A stretch of 60,000 nucleotides of DNA from Strigamia acuminata (lineage: Eukaryota; Arthropoda; Chilopoda; Geophilomorpha; Linotaeniidae). Below, in pieces: positions 13,154-26,462 of the stretch. The stretch is from assembly GCA_949358305.1 (NCBI GenBank), contig OX442314.1, positions 17,665,060 to 17,725,059 on the forward strand. The letters are read 5' to 3'. A program made the position numbers and the translations under genes. The notes below the pieces were generated by a model. That model was not told the DNA's origin. It worked only from the letters and a program-made list of their open reading frames with translations, and did not search any database. Within the stretch, counting starts at the first letter, position 1; each line of letters opens with the position of its first letter.

Positions 13154-13226
13154 TGAGATTTTTGTAAGAGAGGGGATTCGACCAAGGAATATTTAGGGCC
13201 TAATGAGGGCTAGGCTTAAGGGCAAA

Positions 13227-13252
13227 GAGAGGGGTGGCCGCCATATTTTTCT
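13227..13252. promoter_or_regulatory. Candidate Polycomb response motif pair (GAGAG + PHO/YY1 site)
   Basis: GAGAG (13227-13231) is followed 6 bp later by CCGCCATATTT (from 13238), an excellent match to the Pleiohomeotic/YY1 core. Both lie in the polyhomeotic leader intron. A second GCCATATT core is at about 9058. In Drosophila, PREs combine these motifs and ph is itself a Polycomb target. Function here is inferred. Confidence 0.35.
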
Positions 13253-13496
13253 ATGGTGTACTGTGGGGGTTTGTGCGTTTTGAAATTAAAACGAGATTGG
13301 GGCTTCTTTTCGTAAGAATGTTAGGAAATTTTTATATTTTAGTGCGGGGGAATCGAGATTATATTTTCAATTGTGTGCAAAATGTATTTAAATTTCTATA
13401 AATATAAATGGAATAAATTTTTTAATTTTTTAAAAATTAATTTACGATTTTGTATTTATTTATTTATTTTTTGCTTTTGATTTGGAAAGGTGAAAA

Positions 13497-16400
13497 ATGG
13501 GTGAAAAAGCAGGTACGCCGACAAGTATGGGCACCATAGGCCGCACGCCGACGCCCAACAACGGCAATGGAGTAGTCCAGGCCAACGCCATGATAGCAGT
13601 GGCGGCAGCAAATGGAGTTTGCGTTTCGTCTTCCCAGCTCACCCCCGTTACTCCAACGTCCAACGTGACGGTCACAACAACCGCGGCCATGACCCAACCC
13701 CATCCACCAATCACCCCACAGGTCATGGCTCATCCTGGGGTGCCCCCATCTCCAATTCCGCAGGTGAGCCACACCCTACCCTCTCCTCACATACAATTAC
13801 CATTTGAATTTTCTTTATTTTCTTCAATTTTTCTCTGAATTTAAAATTTTTCCTTTTTTTCCTTCATTTTCTTTTTCATTCAAATCAACTAGTTTAAATG
13901 TAATTAAATGTTCATGGGGATATACTTGTACAGGTGCAAGTGATTCAGCAGCCAATGCATGCTCCAGCATATTTGCAACACATATACAATCCTCAACAAC
14001 AGCTGCTTATGTCTGCTGGCAATATCACATTGCAACCAACAGGCATGAGCCCTTCTATACAGGTGAGTTTTTTTTGGTTTCTTTTTTCCTTTTCTTTAAT
14101 TTCCCTCTTGACAATGGTATTGCACACCTGTATGCCTATTCATGTGATTTTTTATGCCCATATTTTATTATTATTATTATTATTATTATTTTCATTTTTA
14201 AATTATGAGTGTCATTATTACTATTATCAACACACCCTTATCTATTTGATCGTCCTGTTCCGTGAAAATTTCCTCGTATTTGTTGTGTTATTGCATCTGT
14301 ATACGTTTTCTCTCTCTCTCTCCCCCTAATACCGGAAATTTAATCCAGAAATGTTGTTGTATACATTTTGTGACGTAATACCAGCATGTTGAGCAGCCGG
14401 ACGAGATTATAAAAACAAGGTCTTTTTTAAGCCTCGAATTTCCATGGTTGAAATTAATTAAACTAGTTATATTTTTCCTATTCACTAAATACATAAATAA
14501 ATAAATAAATAATATAAATAAATAATATTTTTGAAAAAAAACCATTTTGATCGTTATAACGGTACTTCACAGTAAACATAATTTTTTTTAAAAAAATCAA
14601 TGCCCTTACGTTATTAATACACGTTGCTACTGCGTAGATAAACATTCGAACAAGGGAGTTAGAAGTGTTTCTTTAGAGAAAATGTGCAAGTGAAAATTGC
14701 ATATAAACATACACTTTATGTCCGAGTGAGAGAAAAAAAATGGTAGGTTTTAATGAATTCGTTTTATTATTAATTTGGTTTAATTACAAACCTAGATAAT
14801 GCACAATGTTGAGTTGAGAATGTTTGCAAAAATGATGATGGGGTTTGAAATGTAAAATATTGAGAAAGTGCCTCTTGATGTGATGTTGGTGCCCTATCCG
14901 TAGGCTTTCAGTGCGCCTGTTCTGGGATTGCCTCTGCTGAGTAAAGCACCTGCTTTGGAACCGAAAACATCCACGATAGCAGCAACCTTCAAACCTATGA
15001 TTTATCCCGCTACCACGATCCAAAATGGGGTGTCCGTCAGTACAACGAGTGGCAGGACTGGTGTAGCTCCTTTGCTCGCACCGTCACCTGTTTTTACGGC
15101 CAGTCGACAGGTTTATAAATTATTGTCTCTCATTGAATTCAAAAACCCTCCTTGTATATCCCTCGCTTGACTTTTTTTTCCTAACTCGATACGGTAAGGA
15201 AAGTTCACATCACAGGCACAACACCAACAAAATGTACAAAACGAGCTGCTATTTTTGAGTTTTTGTTTTCTCATTTATTTTTATACATTTTTTCTCGTGA
15301 GAAACAAGTTTTTTTTATACTACTTGCCAACTGGATTTTAAAAATAAAATTCGTGTTTATTATGGCAAAAAAGAAATCGATCAAGGTTGGCAAGTAATGT
15401 TTTATTATTTAAGAGTCTTTTTGCCCTTATTAAACTGTGCATTTTTGGTGGCTTTGTAATTTCAGCTTGATTAATACTAATACGTTAAGGTGGCTTTGAT
15501 TATACGGAGACTTGTGTGTTTTATACATTCACTGTGCACGTTTTCCCTGACTTAAAAGACTACTGCTTTCATTAACTTTGTATTTATCATACACACACGT
15601 AAAAAATATATATATTCACTTAAGCGCTTGACACCACAAATTTTCTTGCTAAATTAAGTAGATTAAAACGTTTAGTTATTTAATTCTATATTTTATGCAT
15701 TTTAATTTTGGTTGCATGTGCATTTTTTAATTAAAAAAGGGATACGTAGAAAAATGTAATTTGAATATTTGTCAAGTGGAAAATCATTTATTACCGGAAG
15801 TTTGTTACCAAGTAACAGCAATTATACTGTTGCCAACACATTTTCTCACAGCACAACTGTTACCAAACAGTATTTTTTAATTGCCCTCATTAAAATAACT
15901 TCCAAGTTAACGTGAAACCTAGTCCGCTCCTCTACCTTCCCTTAACATAGGTAATAACGACTGGGAAACATTGTGTCCCAAACCAGATCACGCCGCAGAT
16001 GCTTGCAGCTGCTGGCAAGCCAATTCTGCAAGGCCAGTCAAATTATATCCCATCCAATGCAAACCAGACGCTTGTCATTGGCCAGCTGGGTGTCATCTCT
16101 TCGCAACCATCGTTTTCTACTGCCCAACAACACTCCAAAGCTGTGAGTGATGCACAAAAAATGAAACCTTTTGTAAGTAATCACTTATTAAATTCATTTG
16201 TAAGTAGTTGCTTATTTTAACAATTTTGGATTAGTAAAAGTAAAGAAAGTGTCTTGATTTTGTGTAGGTCATGGGACAAGCTACAGCACTGCAACCGAAG
16301 TCACCCATATTACCACATCCGCAACAAGGAACGGCGGTTTCCGGTAATGCCGGTACGGCAACTGCCACCGTTCTCAACTCGTCGCAGTTTAAACAAATTT

Positions 16401-18985
16401 CGCAAGGAACCACCATAGTATCCACTCCTCAACTTATCACCAGCCAAGCTGCCATGATAGCCAGTCAGGCGCAACTATTAAATCCTCTTCAAGCTATAGG
16501 ATCGATTCACGGAGGAATCTCGTGGGCAACTCCTGGAGGAATGCAATCACCAACTTTACTGACTGCCCAGAATCCGATATTTATTCGCGGGCACGGGCAG
16601 CATCAAGATATGTTTTTACAATCCCCGCCACCTCAAGCTCAGCCCGCGATCCAACCCAGCCCCGGACTCCAAATCACAAAACCCAAGCAGGTGAGCACTA
16701 ACTAACCTCATAGATTTTGTTATTTAAATTCTGTTAAATAGATGTTTATTAGCGAATGGATCAGATCCAACCACTTTTGCAGGTTCGTCCAGCAGCTTCA
16801 GTTGCAACTCAAACAACTGTGACAACGAGTTTGGTGCAAACTCAGTTGCCTGGTTTGCGCGCGCAGGTGAGTGGGATTAGAGAGCACGAGGTCACTTTAT
16901 GCTAATTAGTTTGTCTCCCGACAGGTGAAACACAGAAATAAGGCACAGGTGAATCGAATGTCTCCAGGATCAGCTGCAGTTTTACATCAAAAAGCAGATG
17001 CTGCCAATCAAACAAAGTTACCAGGGCCAACCGGTCATCAATCCATTGCTAGTCAAACCAAGACAAATAGTACTGGAGATAGTAAACAACCCGTGCAGAA
17101 AGGTGGGTTAGTTTAATTCGAACAAAACAGCTGTTGTTTTAACGAGGAAAATTGCAAATTTAAATTATTTTTTTTATTGTTTTTTTTTCTTCTTCTTTTA
17201 ATTTTTATTTTAGCGAGTGTAGAAACGCAAGCCAATGTTCCGATTATGCCGAAACCCACGCAACCGGCCGTGGCAACTAAGGCGATCGAGCAAGAAGAAC
17301 CGATGGAAGTTGAAGAAACCGGAAGGACAGACAAAACAAACGATTCTGCACCAACGCGGCATTTAGAAGCGGCGTTAACTCAATCGCAAATACTGCCAAA
17401 ACCGATTGCACCCAAGCTGGAGAAAGCTTTAGTTTGTGGGACATCAACTACCACTAGTGCAACAGTTACAACAACGACGACCACCAGTACAATATCAACA
17501 TCAACTTCGACAATGGCAACTGTAGCACCCATAGAACCGGCAAAGGACAAACAACCGCAGAAGGCTATTGTAAAACCCCACGTCCTTACACATGTAATTG
17601 AAGGTTATGTTATTCAAGAAGGGCCTGAACCATTTCCGGTACTTCTTATAGAATTTAAATTAAAAATTTTTAATAATCTAATTTGTTTTTATTTGAAAGG
17701 TGAATCGGTCGTCGTTGATTGCTGAGTGTCCGCCTAATAAGCAACAGCCATTGGAGAAGGATAATGAAGAAATGGAAGAATCGCCTAGTAATTCTTATTT
17801 CTGTTAATACTATATATAATTCTGCATCCTTTTTTTCCATCTTTACAAACTAAAATGTTTTACTAATTTACTTTAACAACATTTGCACACTTATTCCTAA
17901 TTCGTAGGCCCCAAAGCTGACTTTGTGCCAACTTCGACTCAACCTATTCTTCACACTCTGCCTGATCCTTGGAAAGATGGGGGGAAGCCTACCATTATCA
18001 TAAAGGGCTTAGGCAGTACGTTTTGCATTAATACTTGTGGTTTCTTAATTCTATTCTAGTCGCTTTATTTTTTTTTTAGAGAAAATGTAAAAAAAAATGT
18101 TTAATACAATAAATAATTGTAATTTTTCTTAGAAAAAAGGGAAAAGTTGGAATCGGAATTAGCAAAGTGCGAATTCTGCGGGAAAATGGACGAAAAGAAG
18201 AAATTCAAAAGATCAAAAAGATTCTGCTCGACGTCTTGCGCCAAGAGGTACAACGTTGGCTGCTCCAAACGAATTGGTCTGTTTTCATCTTCTGCTGGTT
18301 GGTTTTATTGCCACCAACAAATTAATTAAAATTAGTTATTAGTGTTTCTTTTTCTTAATTGTTTATAGAAATGGAACTGAGCAAAAGCAGCAAAAAACAC
18401 CACGGCATGAAATCGCGGAAAGGTTGGAGAAAATCGTCATCAAGAACAGCTGTTATTAGTCCAGAAGATGATTGGGTAAATTCATTTTAATTGGAAAGAC
18501 TTTGGGCAGACAATCACAAACTGCATGTTAAATTTAATAGCAGAACGGTGGCGAAAGTTCACCTAAAGAGGAAACAACGGATTCGCATTCGGGCGCTGAA
18601 AGTTCTCTCTCACCAACAACACCGACGAGTCAGAAAGACATGGAAGTTGATAACACGGAATCAGAACCACCGCCACAGTTACCCACCGAGAGAACGTTAC
18701 CGAAGAGTCCAGTGAAATGGACGGTAAATAATTTGTGAGGAAATATTTAAAGTTTTATTTTTAAAAAATTTTGTTTTTTAGGTTCCAGATGTATATGAAT
18801 TTATTAAAGCACTGCCCGGTTGTACAGATTATGCGGACGAATTTCGGATACAAGAAATTGACGGACAAGCACTTTTATTACTTAAAGAGGATCATTTAAT
18901 GACAGCAATGAACATGAAATTAGGGCCAGCGCTGAAAATATGTGCTCGTATTAACTCGTTAAAAGAAGAAGTAAACAGGCAATAG
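13497..18985 (+). CDS. ph: Polyhomeotic / PHC-type PRC1 subunit
   Basis: Fourteen coding exons give a 922-residue protein: 13497-13763, 13934-14062, 14904-15110, 15951-16172, 16268-16690, 16783-16866, 16925-17102, 17214-17638, 17700-17787, 17908-18015, 18133-18276, 18369-18475, 18541-18723 and 18782-18985. The N-terminal two thirds are low-complexity, rich in Gln, Ser, Thr, Pro and Ala, with Thr runs. Next come the HD1/PHC box ('HVLTHVIEGYVIQEGPEPFP'), then an FCS zinc finger of two CxxC-type pairs ('CEFCGK' and 'FCSTSCAKR'), then a Ser/Pro-rich linker. The C terminus is a SAM domain ('VPDVYEFIKALPGC', 'IDGQALLLLKEDHL', 'LGPALKICARI'). The order HD1-FCS-SAM identifies polyhomeotic, the PRC1 subunit whose SAM domain polymerises and compacts silenced chromatin. 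The donor after the FCS exon (GTCTGT at 18277) is weak, so that junction is the least certain. Confidence 0.95.
14166..14193. repeat. (TTA)n microsatellite in polyhomeotic intron 2
   Basis: About nine TTA/ATT units in a row lie in the intron after the second coding exon. A short (TC)n run is near 14311 and an (ATAA)n run near 14497. Confidence 0.9.
15111..15950 (+). other. Polyhomeotic intron 3 (0.84 kb, AT-rich)
   Basis: This intron and intron 2 (14063-14903) are far longer than the roughly 60-bp introns elsewhere in the gene. Apart from AT-rich runs I see no exon, RNA gene or repeat worth naming. Confidence 0.6.
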
Positions 18986-20297
18986 CACATGTCGCCAATC
19001 TGTTTGTGGTTGAAGAGATCGACGTCATCCGATGGGAAATGGTATGCTTGCCATCTTAGGCAGTTGGAATGAAAATGGCTTTTTGATTGGAAGAAAATAA
19101 AACTTACAGACTTTTTTTCAATAAATGCCTTGTTACCAATTCAAATTAAGTACCTGTGCTGTTGTGGGTTGAATATCAACCGGAAAGTGTTCAATGCAAT
19201 CAATTGAAATTATTTTCTTTTGATTTTTTTTTTTTTTTATCTGAAGTTGATTCTATTTATTTCATATTTTTTATTATTTGTGAAACGTTGTATTAAATTT
19301 AAATTAAACTTCACATTTTTGTATTTGAGACATTTTTGGGACCAAACAATAGAACCTAACAAGGCACTGTTCAATATTGAAATGTAGCCATAGACAATCA
19401 GTGGCCAGAATACCTAAAGGTTAGATTTTTATTTTGCATGAGGAAATATTTTTTTAAAAACAGTATAAGTAACTACAGATTTTTATCTAATTTAATTTGT
19501 TGATAAAGAAAGATTTAGTTAGAGAGAATAATATTTTATTATTTTTAATGTGCAATAGCTGGCAATGGTAGTTATGTATTTTGATGTTTCATAGTTGAAG
19601 TTGTTGGTATATTGTAATAATCAAATTTAAAGTTAAATCTGGGTTTCAATTAACACTTGCCAGTTATTGGACTATGAATGTAGATGAGGAAAAAGGCACT
19701 TTTATGGAAGATTTTTTATATAACTTATCCACAATATGATTATACATTTTTTCATTCTTTTATGTTTGGAAATTAAAATTCATATACGGTAGACACATTT
19801 TTAACACTTGTACATTTTTTTTTACGTTGTTTCGGTTATTTTTATTATGATTGTGCCATTGACTATTAAAAATAGCTTTAGATGTTACGATTTTTTACAT
19901 TTATGTGCGAAAAAGGTATGTCTTATACCCTGACAGCTTTTGTTATAAAAAAAATTGTGAGATGTTGTATTTTTCATGTAAAATTGAGTTATTTCGACAC
20001 TGTACAAAAACTTATTATTAACAGTAGTTCAGCTTAATTTAAAAGAATGTTCATATCTGCGTCTTTATTTTTTTTCGACTGGTGGACACGAAACAATTTT
20101 TAAAAGTCTAATTTACAGAGCAGAGAGCCATTTTTTTTCTTGCTCAGAAGTCGTCACCTCAGCTCAGGTTTATAAGTTTACCGACAGGTGTCACTAGTAA
20201 TCAATAGCTCAAGTTATGATCGATAAAGCTCGTAATGTTGTCGATTAAAACTACAGGACGAACCGATTGAATTTGTCGACAGGTCGACAGCTTAGAA
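18986..20297 (+). other. Polyhomeotic 3' UTR and VPS15 upstream DNA
   Basis: This is AT-rich non-coding DNA with AATAAA signals near 19096 and 19122. Just before the VPS15 ATG lies a tandem duplication of GTCGACAG (about 20275-20290). No gene is visible. Confidence 0.6.
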
Positions 20298-23200
20298 ATG
20301 GGAAATCAGTTGACTGGGATTGCACCTTCGCAAATATTTCCAGTTGAATATTATCTAACAGATTTGCCCGAATACACTTTTGATATTAGGTACAAAGTTA
20401 CATGCCTATGGCTACCACCAGCTGAATTTAATTAACCGTACACTTTTAACATTTACAGTTTAGGTAGTACCCGTTTTCTTAAAGTTGCCCGAGCTAAATT
20501 CAGAGAAGGTCTAGTTGTAGTTAAAGTATTCGCCATTCACGATCCAAGTTATCCATTAAATATTTACAGCCAGCAATTAGAAGGTAAAAATTCCAAATAA
20601 TCATGCAAATATTTCTATTTTTAATAATCATTCTTTTTGTTTTGCAGATATTAAACTAAAGATAAGCAATGTTCCGAATTGCCATCCTCTCCAGAAATTC
20701 ATCGTAAGTATTTAACCCAAACAAAATAAATATACGGTTATTTTTATTTTAACATTAGAAATGTGTGTGTGTATTATATAGTTGACAGATAAGGCTGGCT
20801 TACTTTTTCGGCAGTACGTAAAAGATAATTTGTACGACCGAATTAGTACGAGACCGTTCCTTAATAACGTTGAAAAGAAATGGATCGCTTTTCAGTTGTT
20901 GTGCGCTTTGAGCCAGTGTCACAAACTAGGGGTAAGTGTAATTTAATTTATTGAAGTCTTACTTAGTCTTTTATTTAATGTTATTATTTAATAAAGGTGT
21001 GCCATGGAGATATCAAACTAGAAAACGTGATGGTTACCGGTTGGAATTGGGTCTTACTGACAGATTTTGCCAGTTTTAAACCGACTTATTTACCGGAGGA
21101 TAATCCGGCGGATTATTCCTATTTTTTTGACACGTCAAGAAGACGAATTTGTTACATTGCACCAGAACGATTCGTTAAAACAATTAGTGCCGAAGCAAGT
21201 AATTTATCATTGCCCGATGGTAAAATGAAGGAAGGGAACTTGCAGCCATCTATGGACATATTTTCTGTCGGGTAATATTCGTTTATGTGATGCAAAATTA
21301 CGAGCAATTTGTATAATTAATATTTCTTATCAGGTGTGCTTTGACTGAATTATTTACCGAAGGACATTTTCCTTTCGATCTTGGCCAACTTTTAGCTTAT
21401 AGAAATGATGAATACAGTCCCAGCAAAATTTTTGAAAGAATTGAAGACACCAATATTAGAGTATGTTAATTTCAATAAATATTTAGAATTATTTTTTTTA
21501 AAGCACTATTTTTATAGGCGATGTTATGCCATATGATTCAGAAAGAACCATCTTTTCGCTTGTCAGCTGAAGGTTATTTAGAACAGCAACGAGGGAGGGC
21601 ATTTCCCGAGTATTTTTATAGTTATTTACGCGAATACATGCACGGATTTGCTGGATTTCCAATTATAACTGCTGACGATAAAATTATCCGGTTGAAACGT
21701 GACTTGCCTAAAATCTTAAAGGCATTATGCAGTGAAACCGAGGAAATTGAAGGAAATTCAAATAATAAATCAGTCGAGGGACTAGTAATCATACTTTCGT
21801 TAATTACGTCTACTCTTAGGGCTTTGAGGGTAAAAACCGAGACATAAACTTGTTGCAATTGAGTAATTAATTAATTTTAACTACCGGTATGTAGCAATGT
21901 TCGGTTAAACTCAGTGCACTTGAAATGATGTTTGCTCTAACTCCACACTTGAGTGCAGAAATTATATTGGACAGACTCACACCTTACATGGTAAAATGTT
22001 TTTTTTTCTTACCCTAATTATAAATTCAAAAATTTAATTTTAATTTTATTTTAGTTGTACCTGGTTAAAGATGACCATCCTCGAGTACGTGCTGCATCAC
22101 TGCGTGTGTTAACTAAATGCCTCGGACAAGTGACTTCTGTACCGAGGAGCGACGCAAATATCTTTCCCGAATACATTTTGCCAAACTTATCGCACTTAAC
22201 TCACGACGAAACTGTCGTGGTTCGTATTACGTTTGCTGAAAATATTGCCGAATTGGCAGAAATCGCTCTCAAGTACAAATAACAAGGCAAATGAACATTG
22301 ATGTGGTTTGTTAATGTGAGAAATGGTTGCAGGTTTCTTGAAATGGCTCAACTAAATACTGAAAACGATGAAACCGACACAGTTGAAGATGGAAGTGTAC
22401 ACAGTCACGTGCGTTTCTGGTACATTTGGTCTCGCTCTCTTTTAAACTTACTTATTTTTGTAGGTCAGTTACGATGCAGAATTACAAGCGTTGCACGAAA
22501 TGATTCAGCAAATCGTCAGTACTTTACTTAGTGATTCTGATAACATCATTAAACAAACATTAATGGAAAATGGAATCACTAGGCTTTGCGTATTTTTTGG
22601 CCATCAAAGAGGTTGAAAGTTTTTTTAAAACTTACTAATGATTTTATTATTAATATTTTGTTGTTGTTGCAGCAAATGACATTTTGTTGTCGCACATGAT
22701 CACTTTTTTAAATGATAAAGAAGACAGGCATTTACGAACAGCATTTTTCGATTGCATAGTTGGAGTTGCAGCATATGTGGGATGGCAGAGTTCATACATC
22801 TTAAAACCACTCTTGCAACAAGTATATTTTGAATTGATTAGTTTTTTATTAAATTTTTTAAAAATATTTTTCCATCTTAGGGAATAAGTGATCCGGAAGA
22901 ATCGGTGATTGTCACAGCATTGAATGGAATGGCTAATTTAACGGAGTTGGGTCTTCTACAAAAACTCACTTTATACGAACTGTTAAGCGAAATGGCACCA
23001 TTACTTTGTCATCCGAATTTGTGGATTAGACATGGTGCGGTGGGTTTTGTATGTGCAGTTGCACGAAGTGTGAACGTTGCTGACATTCATTGTAAATTAT
23101 TACCGCTAATTCTCCCGTTTTTGAAATATTCGGTCATTCAAGTAGACAAAGAGGTGAGCATATAATGCGCAACGTCATTATTCAACTTGTATTCACGTAT

Positions 23201-25777
23201 TGCTTTTCAATCGACAGATAATGTTGCTGAGTGCTCTGAAAGATCCCATTCCACGTTCAGTTTACGATAGTGTGATACGCTCGCCTCACATAACCGCTTT
23301 GCTCGAGTCCCTTCACAAACGACAAATGCTGAGAGGAATTACACGAATTGGACATCAACCTCAGTACGGTGAAATCGATGCAAACGTGCGCCTGTTGCAT
23401 CGAAGACTGGTGGGTGATGCAATGACAGAAGCTGTTGAAGATGTTTTACTGCTTATGAGAGAGTATCTTTTGAAAGCCTATTCTTCAAGAAGTACTTTAG
23501 AAAGCAAACACAAGCAAGGTAGCGAAGGACTTGTAGATTTAGCTCGAAATTCTCACTTTTTAAGACATCAGTTTGATTTGGTGAAGGAAAAAAATAGTGC
23601 TGCGGCAATTCACGGAGAAAATGCGCAGCTTAACAGAGCTATTCGAAAGAAAACTGGTGGAAATCAAGATGGTAATGGGATCGTAATGAACGAAGAATGG
23701 CAACACATGTTTGGTGCAACTAACGCTCCTGCATCACCACGGATTCAGGGGCAAACGGAGAATGCAGCCTTAATGACTAAAAGTCTACCGCACGGCAATT
23801 TTTCTTCTCCGAACGGTGATTCCGACGTCAGTTCTAACGTACCGTCTCACGTACCACGAATTATTGTGCCCTCGCACTCGCCCAAGAGAGTTGCAAGCAG
23901 CGATCAATTAAATTTTGCGGTGCAAAAAATACAAAGTAAACACGAACTAAAATTTGCAAGTAAATTTTGCTATTTATTATTTATTATTGAATTATTTTCC
24001 AGCTCAAATATCGGCTTGTCAAATCGAGTTGAGAGAACTCATTTACAGGAAAGTGGCAGAAAGGTCCATAAACAGTATGAACAGTGAATATCGTGAGAGA
24101 AGTGTGGACATGGATAGAAAATGCCCTCCACCAACATGGAAGCCTAAAGGGCTCCTAGTTGCACATTTAGCTGAGCATCGATCGGCCGTTAATAGGTAAA
24201 TGCGCGAATTATTGGTTGGATTATTAATTTTTTTTAAATTTTTCAATCTAGATTACGGGTTATACCTGGTACAAGCTTATTCGTTACTGCGTCTAACGAC
24301 GGAACGGTAAAAATATGGGATTGTGGACGAATGGAGGCTCGAAGTATTGCAAATCGAGCTAGACAAACGTATAATCGTCAGGGAGGCCAGATTACTTCGT
24401 TAGCCGTTTGTCACAATAATCAAGCAATCGCTTCTGCGTCTGATAATCTAACTATTCACGTGTTTAAGTACGTTTATATGTTTAAAAGTGCAACTTTGAC
24501 ATTGGACTTACTTATTTGTTATTTTAATTTTAGGTACGACGTTGCTAACCTTAAAATACCTGCGCTCGACACGCGTACCCTCGACAAACATGAAGACGGA
24601 TGTGTTGTGGATATGAACTACTACGATGCAGGTCAATATTTGTGGCTTGAACAAAACTACTGGGAGTCATTAATATTGATTCGCGTGGCTTTTTAGGGTC
24701 TCAGTCGGTTTTAACATACGCAACAGTGTACGGATCAATTTATGGATGGGATCTTAGGTCACCGGGAGTTGCGTGGAAATTAGAAAACGATCCCCAACAT
24801 GGTAAAAATTGTATTTTTTATTATTATTAACGGAATTACTATAGCACGTTGAATTCAGGGTTGATCACATCGTACTGCGTTGATCCGCATCAATCGTGGT
24901 TGGTAGCAGGGACTGTAAAGGGGATTCATGTCTGCTGGGATATTCGGTTTCAGTTGCCTATTTCTACACTATCCCACCCAGCTGGTAAAATCCACAACTC
25001 TTTTTTTTATAATTTAAACGATGCATTTTTGCTCTAGTGTTGTTTCTTAAGGTGCACGAGTGCGTCGTTTGGAATTGCATCCTCACCACCACTCCTGGAT
25101 CACATCAGCCGTCAACGGTAATAATGAAGTCAATATGTGGGACGTAGAAACAGGTGCACGTCAATTAACCCTGTGGGCGAGTCCTGAGCCCCCTTTATCT
25201 CAGACCCAGGTATAAAATTTTAAAAATAAACACTTTAAATAATTTCGTATTTATTTATTTTATTTTATTTTTATGAAAAATGAATCGAAAGGCTTCCAAA
25301 CATTCGGTTCATGCACTTCAAGTGTGGCGAGGTGAGACGGCACCGATTGTTCTAACAGCCGGTTCCGATATGAGAATTCGATTTTGGAACTTGGGGGCGC
25401 CAACACAATCTTTTGTAGCTGTCGGTGCGGCGAATGATGCTGTTCCACCTCTTGCCAGCTATCAGTAAGTCTGTTGTATATATTTTGTACAGTTGTTTTG
25501 AAAGATTGATTTTGTCTGATACACGATGCCGCAAATGGGTTTTTAATTTTCATTTGTGACTGTTTTATTGCTCAGATCGCGATTGATTGATGGCACCGAG
25601 GTGATTTGTGAGACCTATAAAAAACCACCCGAACAAAGTGGTGGCATGGAAGATAAAGGTCCGGATATGCCACCGGTCGGCCATAACGATTGCATAAGTG
25701 ATTTAGCCATTTGTCAGGCGTCTCAAGTGTTCATTATTTCTGCGGCGAGGAATGGCATTGTTAAAGTTTGGAAGTGA
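20298..25777 (+). CDS. PIK3R4: VPS15 / PIK3R4, class III PI3-kinase regulatory pseudokinase
   Basis: About 22 exons give roughly 1,370 residues, matching the family (about 1,360). The start [12 protein letters not shown] is the conserved N terminus with Gly2 for myristoylation. Next is the kinase-like domain: 'VVVKVF' lysine, '[12 protein letters not shown]' catalytic loop and 'TDFAS' in place of DFG, all usual for VPS15. HEAT repeats follow (about 21.5-23.2 kb), then a charged linker (23.2-24.0 kb). A C-terminal WD40 propeller completes the protein ('[11 protein letters not shown]', '[13 protein letters not shown]', '[12 protein letters not shown]', '[12 protein letters not shown]'). VPS15 anchors and activates VPS34, making PI3P on endosomes and autophagosome precursors. 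The first exons are 20298-20389, 20459-20583, 20648-20703, 20782-20931 and 20997-21271; the largest is 23218-23959. No lesion is seen. Confidence 0.97.
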
Positions 25778-26462
25778 ATTTTTTTGTTTTGTTTTATTTG
25801 AACTGTAAAAAAAATTTTTTCCTGTTGTTTTTTTTTATTTTATTTTATTTAATTAATTTTAATCGATAGAAAAAATTATTACGTCATTTATTTTTTGTTT
25901 TTGGTTAAACGCATCAACAGCTTGCGTTCCCTAAATTGAACTTTAAACATGAAAACCGGGTTACAATGAGTCAAACGAGGAAATGTCAGTTTGTGGCAAT
26001 ACCAATTTCGCAATTACCGACTTTATTGTATTATCAATATGGAATAAAGTATCATTTATTAAATTCAATTAAAAGTATATTTGTTCAGTTGGTTCAATTC
26101 AAAGCACACATCAAAAATCTCTTCTTTATTAAAGCGTCAATTGGCGATAATTATTCCACAGCTATGTAATTATAATTAATTACTTTTTGGTTTTTAATCT
26201 GCGCCTATGGTCGACCAATAGGCTGAACTTACCGCTCGAAAATGTTCTTCCCCAACTTATTAGTATGCAGTTTCCATTCAGGTGAACGTGTAATTTAAGT
26301 AGATGAACTGGAATTTGGAAAATTCAATAATAAACTCAGACCTGTTTAGAGAGTATTGTAACTCAGTTTTCCCCCGTAGCCCATTTAGAAGATCATTGGC
26401 GACAAGTGTAGTGGTATTGAGGTTCAATTTTTTTTAGAGTTTTTAACGTCCAGTGTGGAAAC
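25778..26462. other. VPS15 to alkaline phosphatase intergenic region
   Basis: About 0.7 kb of AT-rich DNA holds the VPS15 3' end and the upstream region of the phosphatase. AATAAA-like sequences lie near 26043 and 26328. No other gene is seen. Confidence 0.6.

Larger units (their letters stand above)
6919..13496. other. Gene-poor 6.5 kb interval upstream of polyhomeotic
   Basis: No frame here has recognisable protein similarity or a convincing exon structure. Composition is uneven: AT-rich DNA is interrupted by GC-richer islands near 8570-9130, 10250-10640, 11870-12020 and 12590-13160. These carry CCAAT boxes, CRE-like sites and E-boxes such as CACGTG (8622). The right end (about 13060-13163) looks like the polyhomeotic leader exon. 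The interval probably combines the M13 gene promoter (left end) with promoter and enhancer DNA of polyhomeotic. Unannotated non-coding transcripts cannot be excluded. Confidence 0.6.

Noticed and set aside
13460-13772. Minus-strand frames antisense to polyhomeotic coding exon 1
   Set aside because: Shadow frames of a GC-richer coding exon; Gly/Trp/Val-rich with no family match.
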